A stretch of 64,000 nt of DNA from Penium margaritaceum (lineage: Eukaryota; Streptophyta; Zygnematophyceae; Desmidiales; Peniaceae), in the NCBI GenBank assembly GCA_023375785.1, contig SZWC01000529.1:51237-115236 (forward strand). The letters run 5' to 3'. Positions 47,785-57,205 of this stretch are shown here, in pieces. The position numbers and the translations under genes were made by a program. How positions within the stretch are numbered: the stretch's first letter is position 1; the number at the start of each line of letters is the position of its first letter. Under the pieces are notes generated by a model. That model did not search any database, was not told the origin of the DNA, and saw nothing but the letters and a program-made list of their open reading frames with translations.

Positions 47785-50088
47785 TTAGAATTTGGGTTGG
47801 AAGTTGGGTTGGAAGTTGGGTTAGAATTTGGGTTGGAAGTTGGGTTGGAAGTTGGGTTAGAATTTGGGTTGGAAGTTGGGTTGGAAGTTGGGTTAGAATT
47901 TGGGTTGGAAGTTGGGTTGGAAGTTGGGTTAGAATTTGGGTTGGAAGTTGGGTTGGAAGTTGGGTTAGAATTTGGGTTGGAAGTTGGGTTGGAAGTTGGG
48001 TTAGAATTTGGGTTGGAAGTTGGGTTGGAAGTTGGGTTAGAATTTGGGTTGGAAGTTGGGTTGGAAGTTGGGTTAGAATTTGGGTTGGAAGTTGGGTTGG
48101 AAGTTGGGTTAGAATTTGGGTTGGAAGTTGGGTTGGAAGTTGGGTTAGAATTTGGGTTGGAAGTTGGGTTGGAAGTTGGGTTAGAATTTGGGTTGGAAGT
48201 TGGGTTGGAAGTTGGGTTAGAATTTGGGTTGGAAGTTGGGTTGGAAGTTGGGTTAGAATTTGGGTTGGAAGTTGGGTTGGAAGTTGGGTTAGAATTTGGG
48301 TTGGAAGTTGGGTTGGAAGTTGGGTTAGAATTTGGGTTGGAAGTTGGGTTGGAAGTTGGGTTAGAATTTGGGTTGGAAGTTGGGTTGGAAGTTGGGTTAG
48401 AATTTGGGTTGGAAGTTGGGTTGGAAGTTGGGTTAGAATTTGGGTTGGAAGTTGGGTTGGAAGTTGGGTTAGAATTTGGGTTGGAAGTTGGGTTGGAAGT
48501 TGGGTTAGAATTTGGGTTGGAAGTTGGGTTGGAAGTTGGGTTAGAATTTGGGTTGGAAGTTGGGTTGGAAGTTGGGTTAGAATTTGGGTTGGAAGTTGGG
48601 TTGGAAGTTGGGTTAGAATTTGGGTTGGAAGTTGGGTTGGAAGTTGGGTTAGAATTTGGGTTGGAAGTTGGGTTGGAAGTTGGGTTAGAATTTGGGTTGG
48701 AAGTTGGGTTGGAAGTTGGGTTAGAATTTGGGTTGGAAGTTGGGTTGGAAGTTGGGTTAGAATTTGGGTTGGAAGTTGGGTTGGAAGTTGGGTTAGAATT
48801 TGGGTTGGAAGTTGGGTTGGAAGTTGGGTTAGAATTTGGGTTGGAAGTTGGGTTGGAAGTTGGGTTAGAATTTGGGTTGGAAGTTGGGTTGGAAGTTGGG
48901 TTAGAATTTGGGTTGGAAGTTGGGTTGGAAGTTGGGTTAGAATTTGGGTTGGAAGTTGGGTTGGAAGTTGGGTTAGAATTTGGGTTGGAAGTTGGGTTGG
49001 AAGTTGGGTTAGAATTTGGGTTGGAAGTTGGGTTGGAAGTTGGGTTAGAATTTGGGTTGGAAGTTGGGTTGGAAGTTGGGTTAGAATTTGGGTTGGAAGT
49101 TGGGTTGGAAGTTGGGTTAGAATTTGGGTTGGAAGTTGGGTTGGAAGTTGGGTTAGAATTTGGGTTGGAAGTTGGGTTGGAAGTTGGGTTAGAATTTGGG
49201 TTGGAAGTTGGGTTGGAAGTTGGGTTAGAATTTGGGTTGGAAGTTGGGTTGGAAGTTGGGTTAGAATTTGGGTTGGAAGTTGGGTTGGAAGTTGGGTTAG
49301 AATTTGGGTTGGAAGTTGGGTTGGAAGTTGGGTTAGAATTTGGGTTGGAAGTTGGGTTGGAAGTTGGGTTAGAATTTGGGTTGGAAGTTGGGTTGGAAGT
49401 TGGGTTAGAATTTGGGTTGGAAGTTGGGTTGGAAGTTGGGTTAGAATTTGGGTTGGAAGTTGGGTTGGAAGTTGGGTTAGAATTTGGGTTGGAAGTTGGG
49501 TTGGAAGTTGGGTTAGAATTTGGGTTGGAAGTTGGGTTGGAAGTTGGGTTAGAATTTGGGTTGGAAGTTGGGTTGGAAGTTGGGTTAGAATTTGGGTTGG
49601 AAGTTGGGTTGGAAGTTGGGTTAGAATTTGGGTTGGAAGTTGGGTTGGAAGTTGGGTTAGAATTTGGGTTGGAAGTTGGGTTGGAAGTTGGGTTAGAATT
49701 TGGGTTGGAAGTTGGGTTGGAAGTTGGGTTAGAATTTGGGTTGGAAGTTGGGTTGGAAGTTGGGTTAGAATTTGGGTTGGAAGTTGGGTTGGAAGTTGGG
49801 TTAGAATTTGGGTTGGAAGTTGGGTTGGAAGTTGGGTTAGAATTTGGGTTGGAAGTTGGGTTGGAAGTTGGGTTAGAATTTGGGTTGGAAGTTGGGTTGG
49901 AAGTTGGGTTAGAATTTGGGTTGGAAGTTGGGTTGGAAGTTGGGTTAGAATTTGGGTTGGAAGTTGGGTTGGAAGTTGGGTTAGAATTTGGGTTGGAAGT
50001 TGGGTTGGAAGTTGGGTTAGAATTTGGGTTGGAAGTTGGGTTGGAAGTTGGGTTAGAATTTGGGTTGGAAGTTGGGTTGGAAGTTGGG
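47785..50088 (+). repeat. 36-bp higher-order block, 64 copies
   Basis: A unit of three 12-mers: TTAGAATTTGGG followed by two TTGGAAGTTGGG. First copy at 47785 and last at 50053, exactly 63 x 36 bp apart, with no variation noticed between copies. It is bounded on both sides by related text (GGAAGCTGAGTTGAAAG at about 47735 and 50105). This uniformity contrasts with the surrounding array and indicates very recent amplification, or assembly replication of a short tract. Confidence 0.95.
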
Positions 50089-50844
50089 TTGGAAGCTGGG
50101 TTGGAAGCTGAGTTGAAAGTTGGGTTGGAAGTTGGGTTGGAAGTTGGGTTGGAAGTTGGGTTGGAATTTGGGTTGGAAGTTGGGCTGGAAGTTGTAATGG
50201 AAGTTGGGATGGAAGTTCGGTTTGAAGTTGGGTTGGAAGTTGGATTGGAAGTTAGGTTGGAAGTTGGGTTTGAAGTTGGGTTGAAAGTTGGGTTGGAAGT
50301 TGGGTTGGAATTTGGGTTGGATGCTGTGTTGAAAGTTGGGTTGGATGTTGGGTGAGAAGTTGGGTTGGAAGCTAGGTTGGAAGTTGGGATGGAAGTTGAG
50401 ATGAAGGTTGGGATGGAAGTTGGTTTGGAAGTTGGGTTTGAAGTTGGGTTGGAAGCTGGGTTGGAAGTTGCGTTGGAAGTTGAACTTGAAGTTGGATTGG
50501 AAGTTCGGTTCGAAGTTGGGTTGGATGTTCGGCTGGAAAATGGGATGGAGTTTGGGTTGGATGTTGGGTTGGAAGTTGGATTGGAAGTTAGGTCGGAAGT
50601 TGGGTTTGAAGTTGGGTTGAAAGCTGGGTTGGAAGCTGGGTTGGATGCTGGGTTGGAAGTTGGGTTGGAATTCGGACTAGAAGTTGGGTTGGAAGTTGGG
50701 TTGGAAGTTGGGTGGAAAGTAACGTTGGATGTTGGGTTGGAAGTTGGGCTGGAAGCTGGGATGGAAGTTGGGTAGGAAGTTGGATTGGAGGTTGGGATGG
50801 AAGTTGGGTTGGAAGATGGGTTCGAAGTTGGGCTGGAAGTTGGA

Positions 50845-51180
50845 TTGGATATTGGGTTAGAAGTTTGATTAGAAGTTGGGCTGGAAGTTGGGTTGGGAAT
50901 TGGGTTGGAAGTTGGGTTGGAAGTTGGGATGGTGTTTTGGATGGAAGTTGGGATGGAAGTTGAGTTGGAAGTTGGGTTTGAAGTTTGGTTGGAAGTTGGT
51001 TGGAAGTTGGGTTGGAAGTTGGGATGGAAATTGGGATGGAAGTTGGGTTGGATGTTGGGTTGGCAGTTTGATTGGAATTCGGGTTATGAGTTGGGTTTGA
51101 CGTCGACTCGAAAATGCGGTTGGAAGCTGGGTTGGATGCTGGGTTGGAAGTTGGGTTGGAATTCGGGTTGGATGTTGGGT
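50845..51180 (+). repeat. Segmental duplication, first copy (partner 52105-52440)
   Basis: Landmarks GATGGTGTTTTGGATGG (50928) and TTATGAGTTGGGTTTGACG (about 51083) recur in the same order about 1,257 bp downstream (52185 and about 52340), so about 335 bp was duplicated. Confidence 0.85.
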
Positions 51181-51351
51181 TGAAAGATGGGCTGGAAGTT
51201 GGGTTGGAAGTTGGGTCGGAAGTTGGGTTGGAAGTTGGATTGGAAGTTGGGTTGGAATTTGGGTTTGAAGTTGGGTTGTTAGTTGGGTTGGAAGCTGGGT
51301 TGGAAGCTGGGTTGGAAGCTGAGTTGAAAGCTGGGTTGGAAGTTGGGTTGG

Positions 51352-51663
51352 AAGTTGGGTTCGAAGTTGGGTAGGAAGTCGGGTTGGATGTTGGGTTGGA
51401 AGTTGGGTAGGAAGTTGGGCTGGAAGTTGGGTTGGAAGTTGGGTTGGAAGTTGGGATGGAAGTTGAGATGGAAGTTGGGTTGTAAGTTGGGTTGGAAGTT
51501 GGGTTGGAAGTTGGGTTCGAAGTTGGGTAGGAAGTCGGGTTGGATGTTGGGTTGGAAGTTGGGTAGGAAGTTGGGCTGGAAGTTGGGTTGGAAGTTGGGT
51601 TGGAAGTTCGGATGGAAGTTGAGATGGAAGTTGGGTTGTAAGTTGGGTTGGAAGTTGGGTTGG
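51352..51663 (+). repeat. 156-bp tandem duplication within the minisatellite
   Basis: A segment with TTCGAAGTTGGGTAGGAAG, TCGGGTTGGATG and GAGATGGAAGTTGGGTTG occurs twice, 156 bp apart (13 units). Confidence 0.85.
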
Positions 51664-52475
51664 AAGTTGGGTTCGAACTTGGGCTGGAAATTGGATTGGA
51701 AGCTGGGATGGAAGTTGGGATGAAAGTTTGCTTGGATGTTGGGTTAGAAGTTGGGCTGGAAGTTGGGTTGGAAGCTGGGATGGAATTTGGGTTGGACGTT
51801 TGGGTTAGACGTTGGGTTGGAAATTGGGTTAAAAGTTGGGTTGGAAGCTAGGCTTGAAGCTGGCTTGGAAGTAAGGTTGGACACTGGGTTGGAAGTTGGG
51901 TTGGAAGTTATGATTGAAATATGGTTGGAAGTTGGGTTGGTAGTTGGGTTGGAAGTTGGATTAGAAGTTGAGATGGAAGTTGGGATGGAAATTGGGTTTA
52001 ATGCAAGGGTGGTATGGATGGAAGTTGGGCAGGAAGTAGGGTGGGAAACATGGCAGGAAGTTGGGGTTGAAGTTGGGGTGGACGTTGGGTTGGAAGTTTG
52101 GTTGGATATTGGGTTAGAAGTTTGATTGGAAGTTGGGTTGGAAGTTAGGTTAGGAATTGGGTTGGAAGTTGGGTTGGAAGTTGGGATGGTGTTTTGGATG
52201 GAAGTTGGTATGGAAGTTGTGTTGGAAGTTGGGTTTGAAGTTTGGTTGGAAGTTGGTTGGAAGTTGGGTTGGAAGTTGGGATGGAAATTGGGATGGAAGT
52301 TGGGTTGGATATTGGGTTGGAAGTTCGATTGGAATTAGGGTTATGAGTTGGGTTTGACGTCCGGTTGAAAGTGCGGTTGGAAGCTGGGTTGGATGTTGGG
52401 TTGGAAGTTGGGTTGAAATTCGGGTTGATGTTGGGTTGAAAGATGGGTTGGAAGTTGGGTTGGAAGTTGGGTTGG

Positions 52476-52616
52476 AACACGTCCGCAACGAGTCCATGCA
52501 ACGCAGTGGCACCAAGGCCACTGCGTGGCACCAAGGCCACGCAGGAGGCAGATCTGATGTACGAGGCTCGTCGAACACGTCCGCAACGAGTCCATGCAAC
52601 GCAGTGGCACCAAGGC
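52476..52616 (+). repeat. 98-bp duplication at the copia-2 / minisatellite junction
   Basis: AACACGTCCGCAACGAGTCC and the following bases to GGCACCAAGGC occur at 52476 and 52574. The 98-bp spacing is not a multiple of three, so the first copy is out of frame with gag-pol. A smaller repeat, GTGGCACCAAGGCCAC, occurs twice within it. Confidence 0.92.
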
Positions 52617-55600
52617 AAACATTTCAGCCTATGCCTCTCGCTTCGGTGGACAAAGTGCAAGCTCTCGCTCCAGTCAAGGCAACAGCGGAAGCGGTGGCGG
52701 TGGAGGGAAAGGCAATGGTGGCGGGAAGATTTCCAAGAAGCCCGGCAATTGTCACAACTGTGGAAAGGCTGGGCACTGGGCTAGGGACTGTCGTAGTCCA
52801 AAGAGAGAAGGCGGAAACAAAGGTGGAAAGGAGAAGAAGGAGCTCACAAACATCATGGCTAGGGGGCTTCCCATGAAGGGCGCAGCAATCCTTAGGCCCG
52901 GGGCATTTGCCCTTGACTCGGGCACCAACCACCACTCATCAAAAGAGAAGGGTGGATTTGTCTCCATGGCCGAATCTGTCATGCGCATCAAGTGTGCAAA
53001 CTGTGGCGTCGTCCAAGCCATGGGCGAAGGGGACAAGGTGATCACGTTCAACGTGAATGGTGCGGAGAAGGCAGTCAACCTTCAAAAGGCAATGTACATG
53101 CCCTCCTTTGCAGCCAACTTGCTGTCCGTCTCACAAATCACCGACAACAACATGACAGTGGTGTTCACCAACAAGGAAGCGGTGGCCCTAAAAAACGAGG
53201 ACATCCAGATTTTGTACACCAAAGACGACCTCATGCTTCAAGTTCCAAGAGTCGACGGCCTCTACGTGCTTCAAACCAAAATCACCAAGGCATCGGATGA
53301 GGGACTCACATGTGCCACCAAGACAGTGGCACCGGAGCCGAAGGATGCACCACTGGCGACCGCTGCGGCCGCCACATCAACCAAGGACACAAATGCTGAG
53401 CTGTGGCACCGGCGATTCGGCCACGTGGCCAACAGCACGCTGCAAAAGATGCAAGAGCAAGAGGTAGTCCGCGGAATGGAAGGGTACACTATGAGGCATG
53501 GCGAAGGGTGTACATTGTGTGAACCATGCCTCCAAGCGAAGGCAAAGAAGAAGCCGTTTGGGAGAGGAGGTCAACCAGCGGAGCACGTCTTGGAACTGAT
53601 ACATATTGACGTGTGTGGACCCTTCCGCACACCGTCTAACGGAGGAAGCAAGTACTTCTTGACCTTCATTGATGACCACAGCCGCAAGTTATGGATCTAC
53701 TTCCTCAAAACAAAGGGAGAGGTCAAGGAGAAGCTCCTCGAGTTTATCGCCATGGTGGAGCGACAAACGTCCAAGAACGAGGCATGCAGGCCTTGGCTCA
53801 AGTATCATGGCATCCGCCACAAGCAAACCACCCCTTACAACCCCCAAAGCAACGGCGTTGCTGAGAGGATGAATCAGACCATACTCGGCATGGTGCGAAG
53901 CATGCTCTTTGACGCCAAGCTCCCACCTCGCTTTTGGGCTGAAGCAGCAACAACGGCTTGCTACGTCTTGAACCTCACACCAGCGACCACCTTGTGGAAG
54001 CGTGGAAAGGAGCAGGACAAGCAGTTAAATACCCCACAGGAAGCATGGTCAGAAAAGAAACCCAACGCATCTCATCTGAAGGTGTTCGGGTCAACTGCAT
54101 GGGTGAAGATCCAGTCGGGAGAAGGTGGAGGCAAGCGCGATGCACGCTCCAAGAAGTGCATCATGGTTGGGTACGACACGTCACACAAAGCCTATCGGCT
54201 TTGGGACCAGGCAGCAGGCAAGCTCGTGAGGAGCCGCGACGTTGTGTTCGACGAACGCACCCTTGGAAAGGGAGAGCTGCTGGACCCGACCCTCACTCCC
54301 AAAGCGAAAGAGTGGATAGTGTTGCTTGAGTCTAGAGACCAAGCACCCGACAACTGGCTCGCCTTGCCTGCAGGTGGTGGGAATGGGAGAGTGGCTGCGG
54401 AGGATGATGCAGCATCTGACATGGACGCGGATAACGAGGCGTCTGACTTGGAGTCTGACGACTCTTCTGACGAAAACGACAACGACAAACCACCACCTGT
54501 GGAAGCACCAGCACCAAAGCAAGAAGCGGCACCACTACCCCGGCGCAGTTTGCGACCAAAGAGAGCACCTTTGCGGTATGAGGATGATTGGACCGGCCTT
54601 AGCTGGTCGTGCATGGCTCAGGGAGAGCCATCCACAGCGGCGGAGGCCATGAATGGCCCAGATGCGGCCAAGTGGAAGGAGGAAGTGGATAGCGAGCTCG
54701 CATCCATTGCCGAGAACGGCACGTGGGTGCTGGTGGATAGACCCGACAAGGCCCACGAGGTGGGATCCAAGTGGGTCCTCCGAGTGAAGAAGAAGCAAGA
54801 CGGCAACATCGACAAGTTCAAAGCAAGGGTAGTGGCTAAGGGGTTCTCTCAACGCCCGGGCTCCGAGTACGATGAGACGTTCGTGCCCGTCGTGACCTTT
54901 GCCTCCATCCGCTCTCTCCTTGGCATTGCTGCCGCAAAGAACTTGGAGATACACCAGATGGACATCAGGACAGCTTTCCTTTATGGGAAGCTTGACAAGG
55001 AAGTGCTCATGGAAGTGCCCGAAGGAGTCGAAGCTCCCAAGGGCAAGGTGTGCAAGTTGGTGAAAGCGCTCTACGGGCTAAAACAGGCCCCAAGGATGTG
55101 GTGCAAAGAGATGGACGGTTTCATGACCGGCCTGTCCTTTGCGCATTGCCAGAATGACCCGAGCATGTACGTGCGCGATGATGGGAGAGGGCTGATGCTG
55201 GTTGCGCTGTACATGGATGATCTGATCATCTGCTCGTCTTCGGTCGTGCTGCTGGATGGGCTGAAGTCTGACCTCAGCAAAAGGTTCAAGATGAAGGACA
55301 TGGGTCCTCTCGAGTTCTACCTTGGGATTGCCATCCAACGCAACCGAGTAGCACACACCATCAAACTCAACCAAACCAAATACATTGGTGAGGTGCTGAA
55401 GCGCTACCACATAGAAGACTATAAACCTGTCAGCACCCCAATGACAACCGACACAAAGCTGAAGGCCTCCATGTCGCCAAGCAACGAAGCAGAACAAAGG
55501 GAGATGCAAGAAATCCCCTACCTGTCTGCCAAGGGAAGCATCATGTACGCCATGGTAGGGACTCGTCCGGACATCTGCTATGCTATGGGACAAGTGAGCA

Positions 55601-56202
55601 GATTCGTGGCCAACCCTGGGCCACAACATTGGCAGGCAGTCAAGCGCATCTTGCGCTACCTGCAAAAGACACGTCACATGGGCCTCGTCCTTGGAGGCCA
55701 AGAAGGAACGGACCCCCTTTGTCTAAAGTACTACACCGACGCTGACTGGGGAGGAAACCTCGACGACAGGAAATCCACCTCTGGATACGTGTGTATCTTG
55801 AATGGCGCTGCCATCTCATGGGCCAACAGGAAGCAGGATTCTGTTTCCATGTCCACGGCTAAGGCAGAGTACGTTGCTTTGTCTGAGGTGTGCAAGGAGA
55901 CTCAATGGCTTTGCAGCCTGCTTGGCGAAATCACAATGCCACAGAAAGATGCCACGATCGTACACGTGGACAACATGAGCACCATCTTGATGGCTGAAGA
56001 CGAGATCGTCTCCCGGCGAACGAAGCACATTGACATACGTTACCACTACTCACGTAACCTGGTCATGAAGAACGTGGTGGACTTGCAGCACTGCGAAACA
56101 AAGAGCATGCTTGCTGACTGCATGACCAATCCGCTGGACAGCGACTTGCATTATGCAGGCATTCGTGGATTCGGCATGAGGAGTGCGGCAGAGGAAGGGT
56201 GA
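52594..56202 (+). CDS. Ty1/copia gag-pol polyprotein, N-terminally truncated, integrase defective
   Basis: 1,202 residues in one frame from the first ATG; the same frame extends upstream through the second copy of the 98-bp duplication, so the ATG is internal to gag. CCHC knuckle at residues 53-66 (C53, C56, H61, C66); protease motif LDSG at 107-110 (D108); pre-integrase H272, H277, C309, C312; integrase D339 and E424; reverse transcriptase QMDIRTAFL (D790) and YMDD (873-876); RNase H D1049, E1092, D1126 and KHIDIRYH. An acidic, Pro-rich linker (600-645) separates integrase and RT. The integrase segment that normally carries the second catalytic Asp (D-N/R-GGE) is absent near residues 393-397 although the frame is intact. 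Compared with usual copia polyproteins (about 1,300-1,400 residues) it lacks the gag N-terminus. Confidence 0.92.
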   Translation: MQRSGTKANISAYASRFGGQSASSRSSQGNSGSGGGGGKGNGGGKISKKPGNCHNCGKAGHWARDCRSPKREGGNKGGKEKKELTNIMARGLPMKGAAILRPGAFALDSGTNHHSSKEKGGFVSMAESVMRIKCANCGVVQAMGEGDKVITFNVNGAEKAVNLQKAMYMPSFAANLLSVSQITDNNMTVVFTNKEAVALKNEDIQILYTKDDLMLQVPRVDGLYVLQTKITKASDEGLTCATKTVAPEPKDAPLATAAAATSTKDTNAELWHRRFGHVANSTLQKMQEQEVVRGMEGYTMRHGEGCTLCEPCLQAKAKKKPFGRGGQPAEHVLELIHIDVCGPFRTPSNGGSKYFLTFIDDHSRKLWIYFLKTKGEVKEKLLEFIAMVERQTSKNEACRPWLKYHGIRHKQTTPYNPQSNGVAERMNQTILGMVRSMLFDAKLPPRFWAEAATTACYVLNLTPATTLWKRGKEQDKQLNTPQEAWSEKKPNASHLKVFGSTAWVKIQSGEGGGKRDARSKKCIMVGYDTSHKAYRLWDQAAGKLVRSRDVVFDERTLGKGELLDPTLTPKAKEWIVLLESRDQAPDNWLALPAGGGNGRVAAEDDAASDMDADNEASDLESDDSSDENDNDKPPPVEAPAPKQEAAPLPRRSLRPKRAPLRYEDDWTGLSWSCMAQGEPSTAAEAMNGPDAAKWKEEVDSELASIAENGTWVLVDRPDKAHEVGSKWVLRVKKKQDGNIDKFKARVVAKGFSQRPGSEYDETFVPVVTFASIRSLLGIAAAKNLEIHQMDIRTAFLYGKLDKEVLMEVPEGVEAPKGKVCKLVKALYGLKQAPRMWCKEMDGFMTGLSFAHCQNDPSMYVRDDGRGLMLVALYMDDLIICSSSVVLLDGLKSDLSKRFKMKDMGPLEFYLGIAIQRNRVAHTIKLNQTKYIGEVLKRYHIEDYKPVSTPMTTDTKLKASMSPSNEAEQREMQEIPYLSAKGSIMYAMVGTRPDICYAMGQVSRFVANPGPQHWQAVKRILRYLQKTRHMGLVLGGQEGTDPLCLKYYTDADWGGNLDDRKSTSGYVCILNGAAISWANRKQDSVSMSTAKAEYVALSEVCKETQWLCSLLGEITMPQKDATIVHVDNMSTILMAEDEIVSRRTKHIDIRYHYSRNLVMKNVVDLQHCETKSMLADCMTNPLDSDLHYAGIRGFGMRSAAEEG

Positions 56203-56250
56203 GCTCGAAGGCATTGATGGAGCCGAGCAAGGGACAGATGGACAGAGGTG

Positions 56251-56263
56251 CAAGGGAGAGATT
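56251..56263 (+). promoter_or_regulatory. copia-2 polypurine tract
   Basis: CAAGGGAGAGATT directly precedes the LTR start TGTTGAAATAG; it is the expected plus-strand priming site. Confidence 0.75.
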
Positions 56264-56434
56264 TGTTGAAATAGTGTACACCTTGTCCACTACCTAGCTG
56301 GCTAGCTATACATACAGACAAGGCATGCACTGCTCTATGGAGTATGTCCCCTTGGTCTGTTCTGAGATGGGCCTGGAATGCACTGCCCATAATGGGTATG
56401 TCCCCTGTGGCTCATCATTGGAACCATACCTTTT

Positions 56435-56503
56435 TGGCTTGGTTGATTAGGCACCGGAGTCTCAAACTAGAGGTCGCGGGTTGAAACCCCGCGACGGCCG
56501 CAA
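56435..56503 (+). ncRNA. tRNA-like / SINE-head-like segment in the LTR
   Basis: An A-box-like stretch (TGGCTTGGTTGATTAGG) is followed about 40 bp later by a B-box-like GGGTTGAAACCCC inside a perfect 8-bp stem (GTCGCGGG/CCCGCGAC), then TTTTC. Spacing and the T-arm fit a tRNA-derived RNA polymerase III promoter. The anticodon stem (CCGGAGTCTCAAACTAGAGG) and acceptor stem do not pair well, so it is not a functional tRNA. Confidence 0.5.
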
Positions 56504-56667
56504 TTTTCTTTGTGGCCACAACTGGGACAAGAAGCTTCTAGGAAGCTTACTAGAGCCTGCCTTAAGGATGACACTTGGCGGTGTAAGGACGCGCCAAGTA
56601 GGAATGTAGGATGAGGTTGGCTCCAGTGGGGCCACTACAAGCAAGAGCTTTAGCAAAGCTCTGCAAG

Positions 56668-56675
56668 TATAAAAG
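56668..56675 (+). promoter_or_regulatory. TATA box of the copia-2 LTR promoter
   Basis: TATAAAAG in the middle of the LTR, the usual position for the U3 promoter of a plant copia element. The transcript would start some 25-35 bp downstream. Confidence 0.7.
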
Positions 56676-57074
56676 CATGTACCTTGCATGCATCCATTCA
56701 CAGTTCTTGCCTTTGAGACTCCTCACAGAGGGTCCAACCAAAGTTAGAAACTAAAGACCAACATACGGACTTTGTGAGGTTGCAAACCAAACGAACCTAA
56801 AGTGTGGATCCCTCGTTCGAGGGTGATATAACATCTTGGTTGCAATGCCACGAGTGGTTGGCGGCCGCCAATGTCGGGACCCGATTTCTAGACCGTTGCT
56901 ATCCGGCACATTGACAGGAAGTTGGATTGGAAGTTGTGATGGAAGCTAGGATGAAAGTTGGGCGGGAAGTTGGGTTGGACGTTTGGCTAGATGTTGGTTT
57001 AGAAGTTGGATTGGAAGTTGGGCTGGCAGTTGGATTGGACGTTGGGATGGAAATTGGGTTGAAAGTTGGGTTGG

Positions 57075-57205
57075 AAGCTGGGTTGGAAGCTGGGCTGGAA
57101 GTTTGGTTGGAAAATGGGTTGGAAGTTGGGTTGTAAGCTGGGTTGGAAGCTGGGCTGGAAGTTTGGTTGGAAAATGGGTTGGAAGTTGGGTTGTTAGCTG
57201 GGTTG
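57075..57205 (+). repeat. 60-bp tandem duplication within the minisatellite
   Basis: GCTGGGCTGGAAGTTTGG followed by TTGGAAAATGGGTTGG occurs twice, 60 bp apart (five units). Confidence 0.8.

Larger units (their letters stand above)
36943..52475 (+). repeat. 12-bp G-rich minisatellite, main block
   Basis: 15.5 kb of the unit TTGGAAGTTGGG and variants, all with the G-rich strand as plus. It is nearly C-free on plus, apart from point variants (AAGCTGGG, TTCGAAG). Multi-scale substructure is given in separate entries. The regions 36943-47784 and 50089-52475 are irregular mixtures of variants with larger segments recurring about every 5 kb. Long ORFs here on both strands are repeat-derived. Confidence 0.97.
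52476..56916 (+). mobile_element. Second Ty1/copia element, 5'-truncated
   Basis: Starts abruptly in gag at the minisatellite edge and runs through an open gag-pol frame, a polypurine tract and a 3' LTR to 56916, where the minisatellite resumes in the same orientation. The 5' LTR, primer site and most of gag are missing. The order protease, integrase, reverse transcriptase, RNase H identifies Ty1/copia. Confidence 0.93.
56264..56916 (+). repeat. copia-2 3' LTR
   Basis: About 653 bp beginning TGTTGAAATAGTG and ending GGCACATTGACA (TG...CA). No second LTR is present for comparison, so the right edge is set by the TG...CA rule and the sharp change to minisatellite at 56917. It contains a TATA box and a tRNA-like segment. 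Confidence 0.75.

Noticed and set aside
47785-50088. CRISPR array
   Set aside because: The repeats are contiguous with no unique spacers, and the context is eukaryotic.
47521-50355. A 944-codon plus-strand ORF (Gly-Leu-Glu-Val/Phe repeats) as a protein-coding gene
   Set aside because: It is the translation of the 36-bp block; all six frames of the 12-mer are stop-free and composition is purely repetitive. No start context, introns or non-repeat domain support a gene.
56435-56503. A functional tRNA gene
   Set aside because: The T-arm is good, but anticodon and acceptor stems do not pair and the position inside an LTR argues for a relic.
30033-56916. copia-3 and copia-2 as the two halves of one element split by the minisatellite
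   Set aside because: LTR starts differ (TGTCAGAAATAAAG versus TGTTGAAATAGTG), and both pieces contain their own protease and pre-integrase, so they are separate elements.
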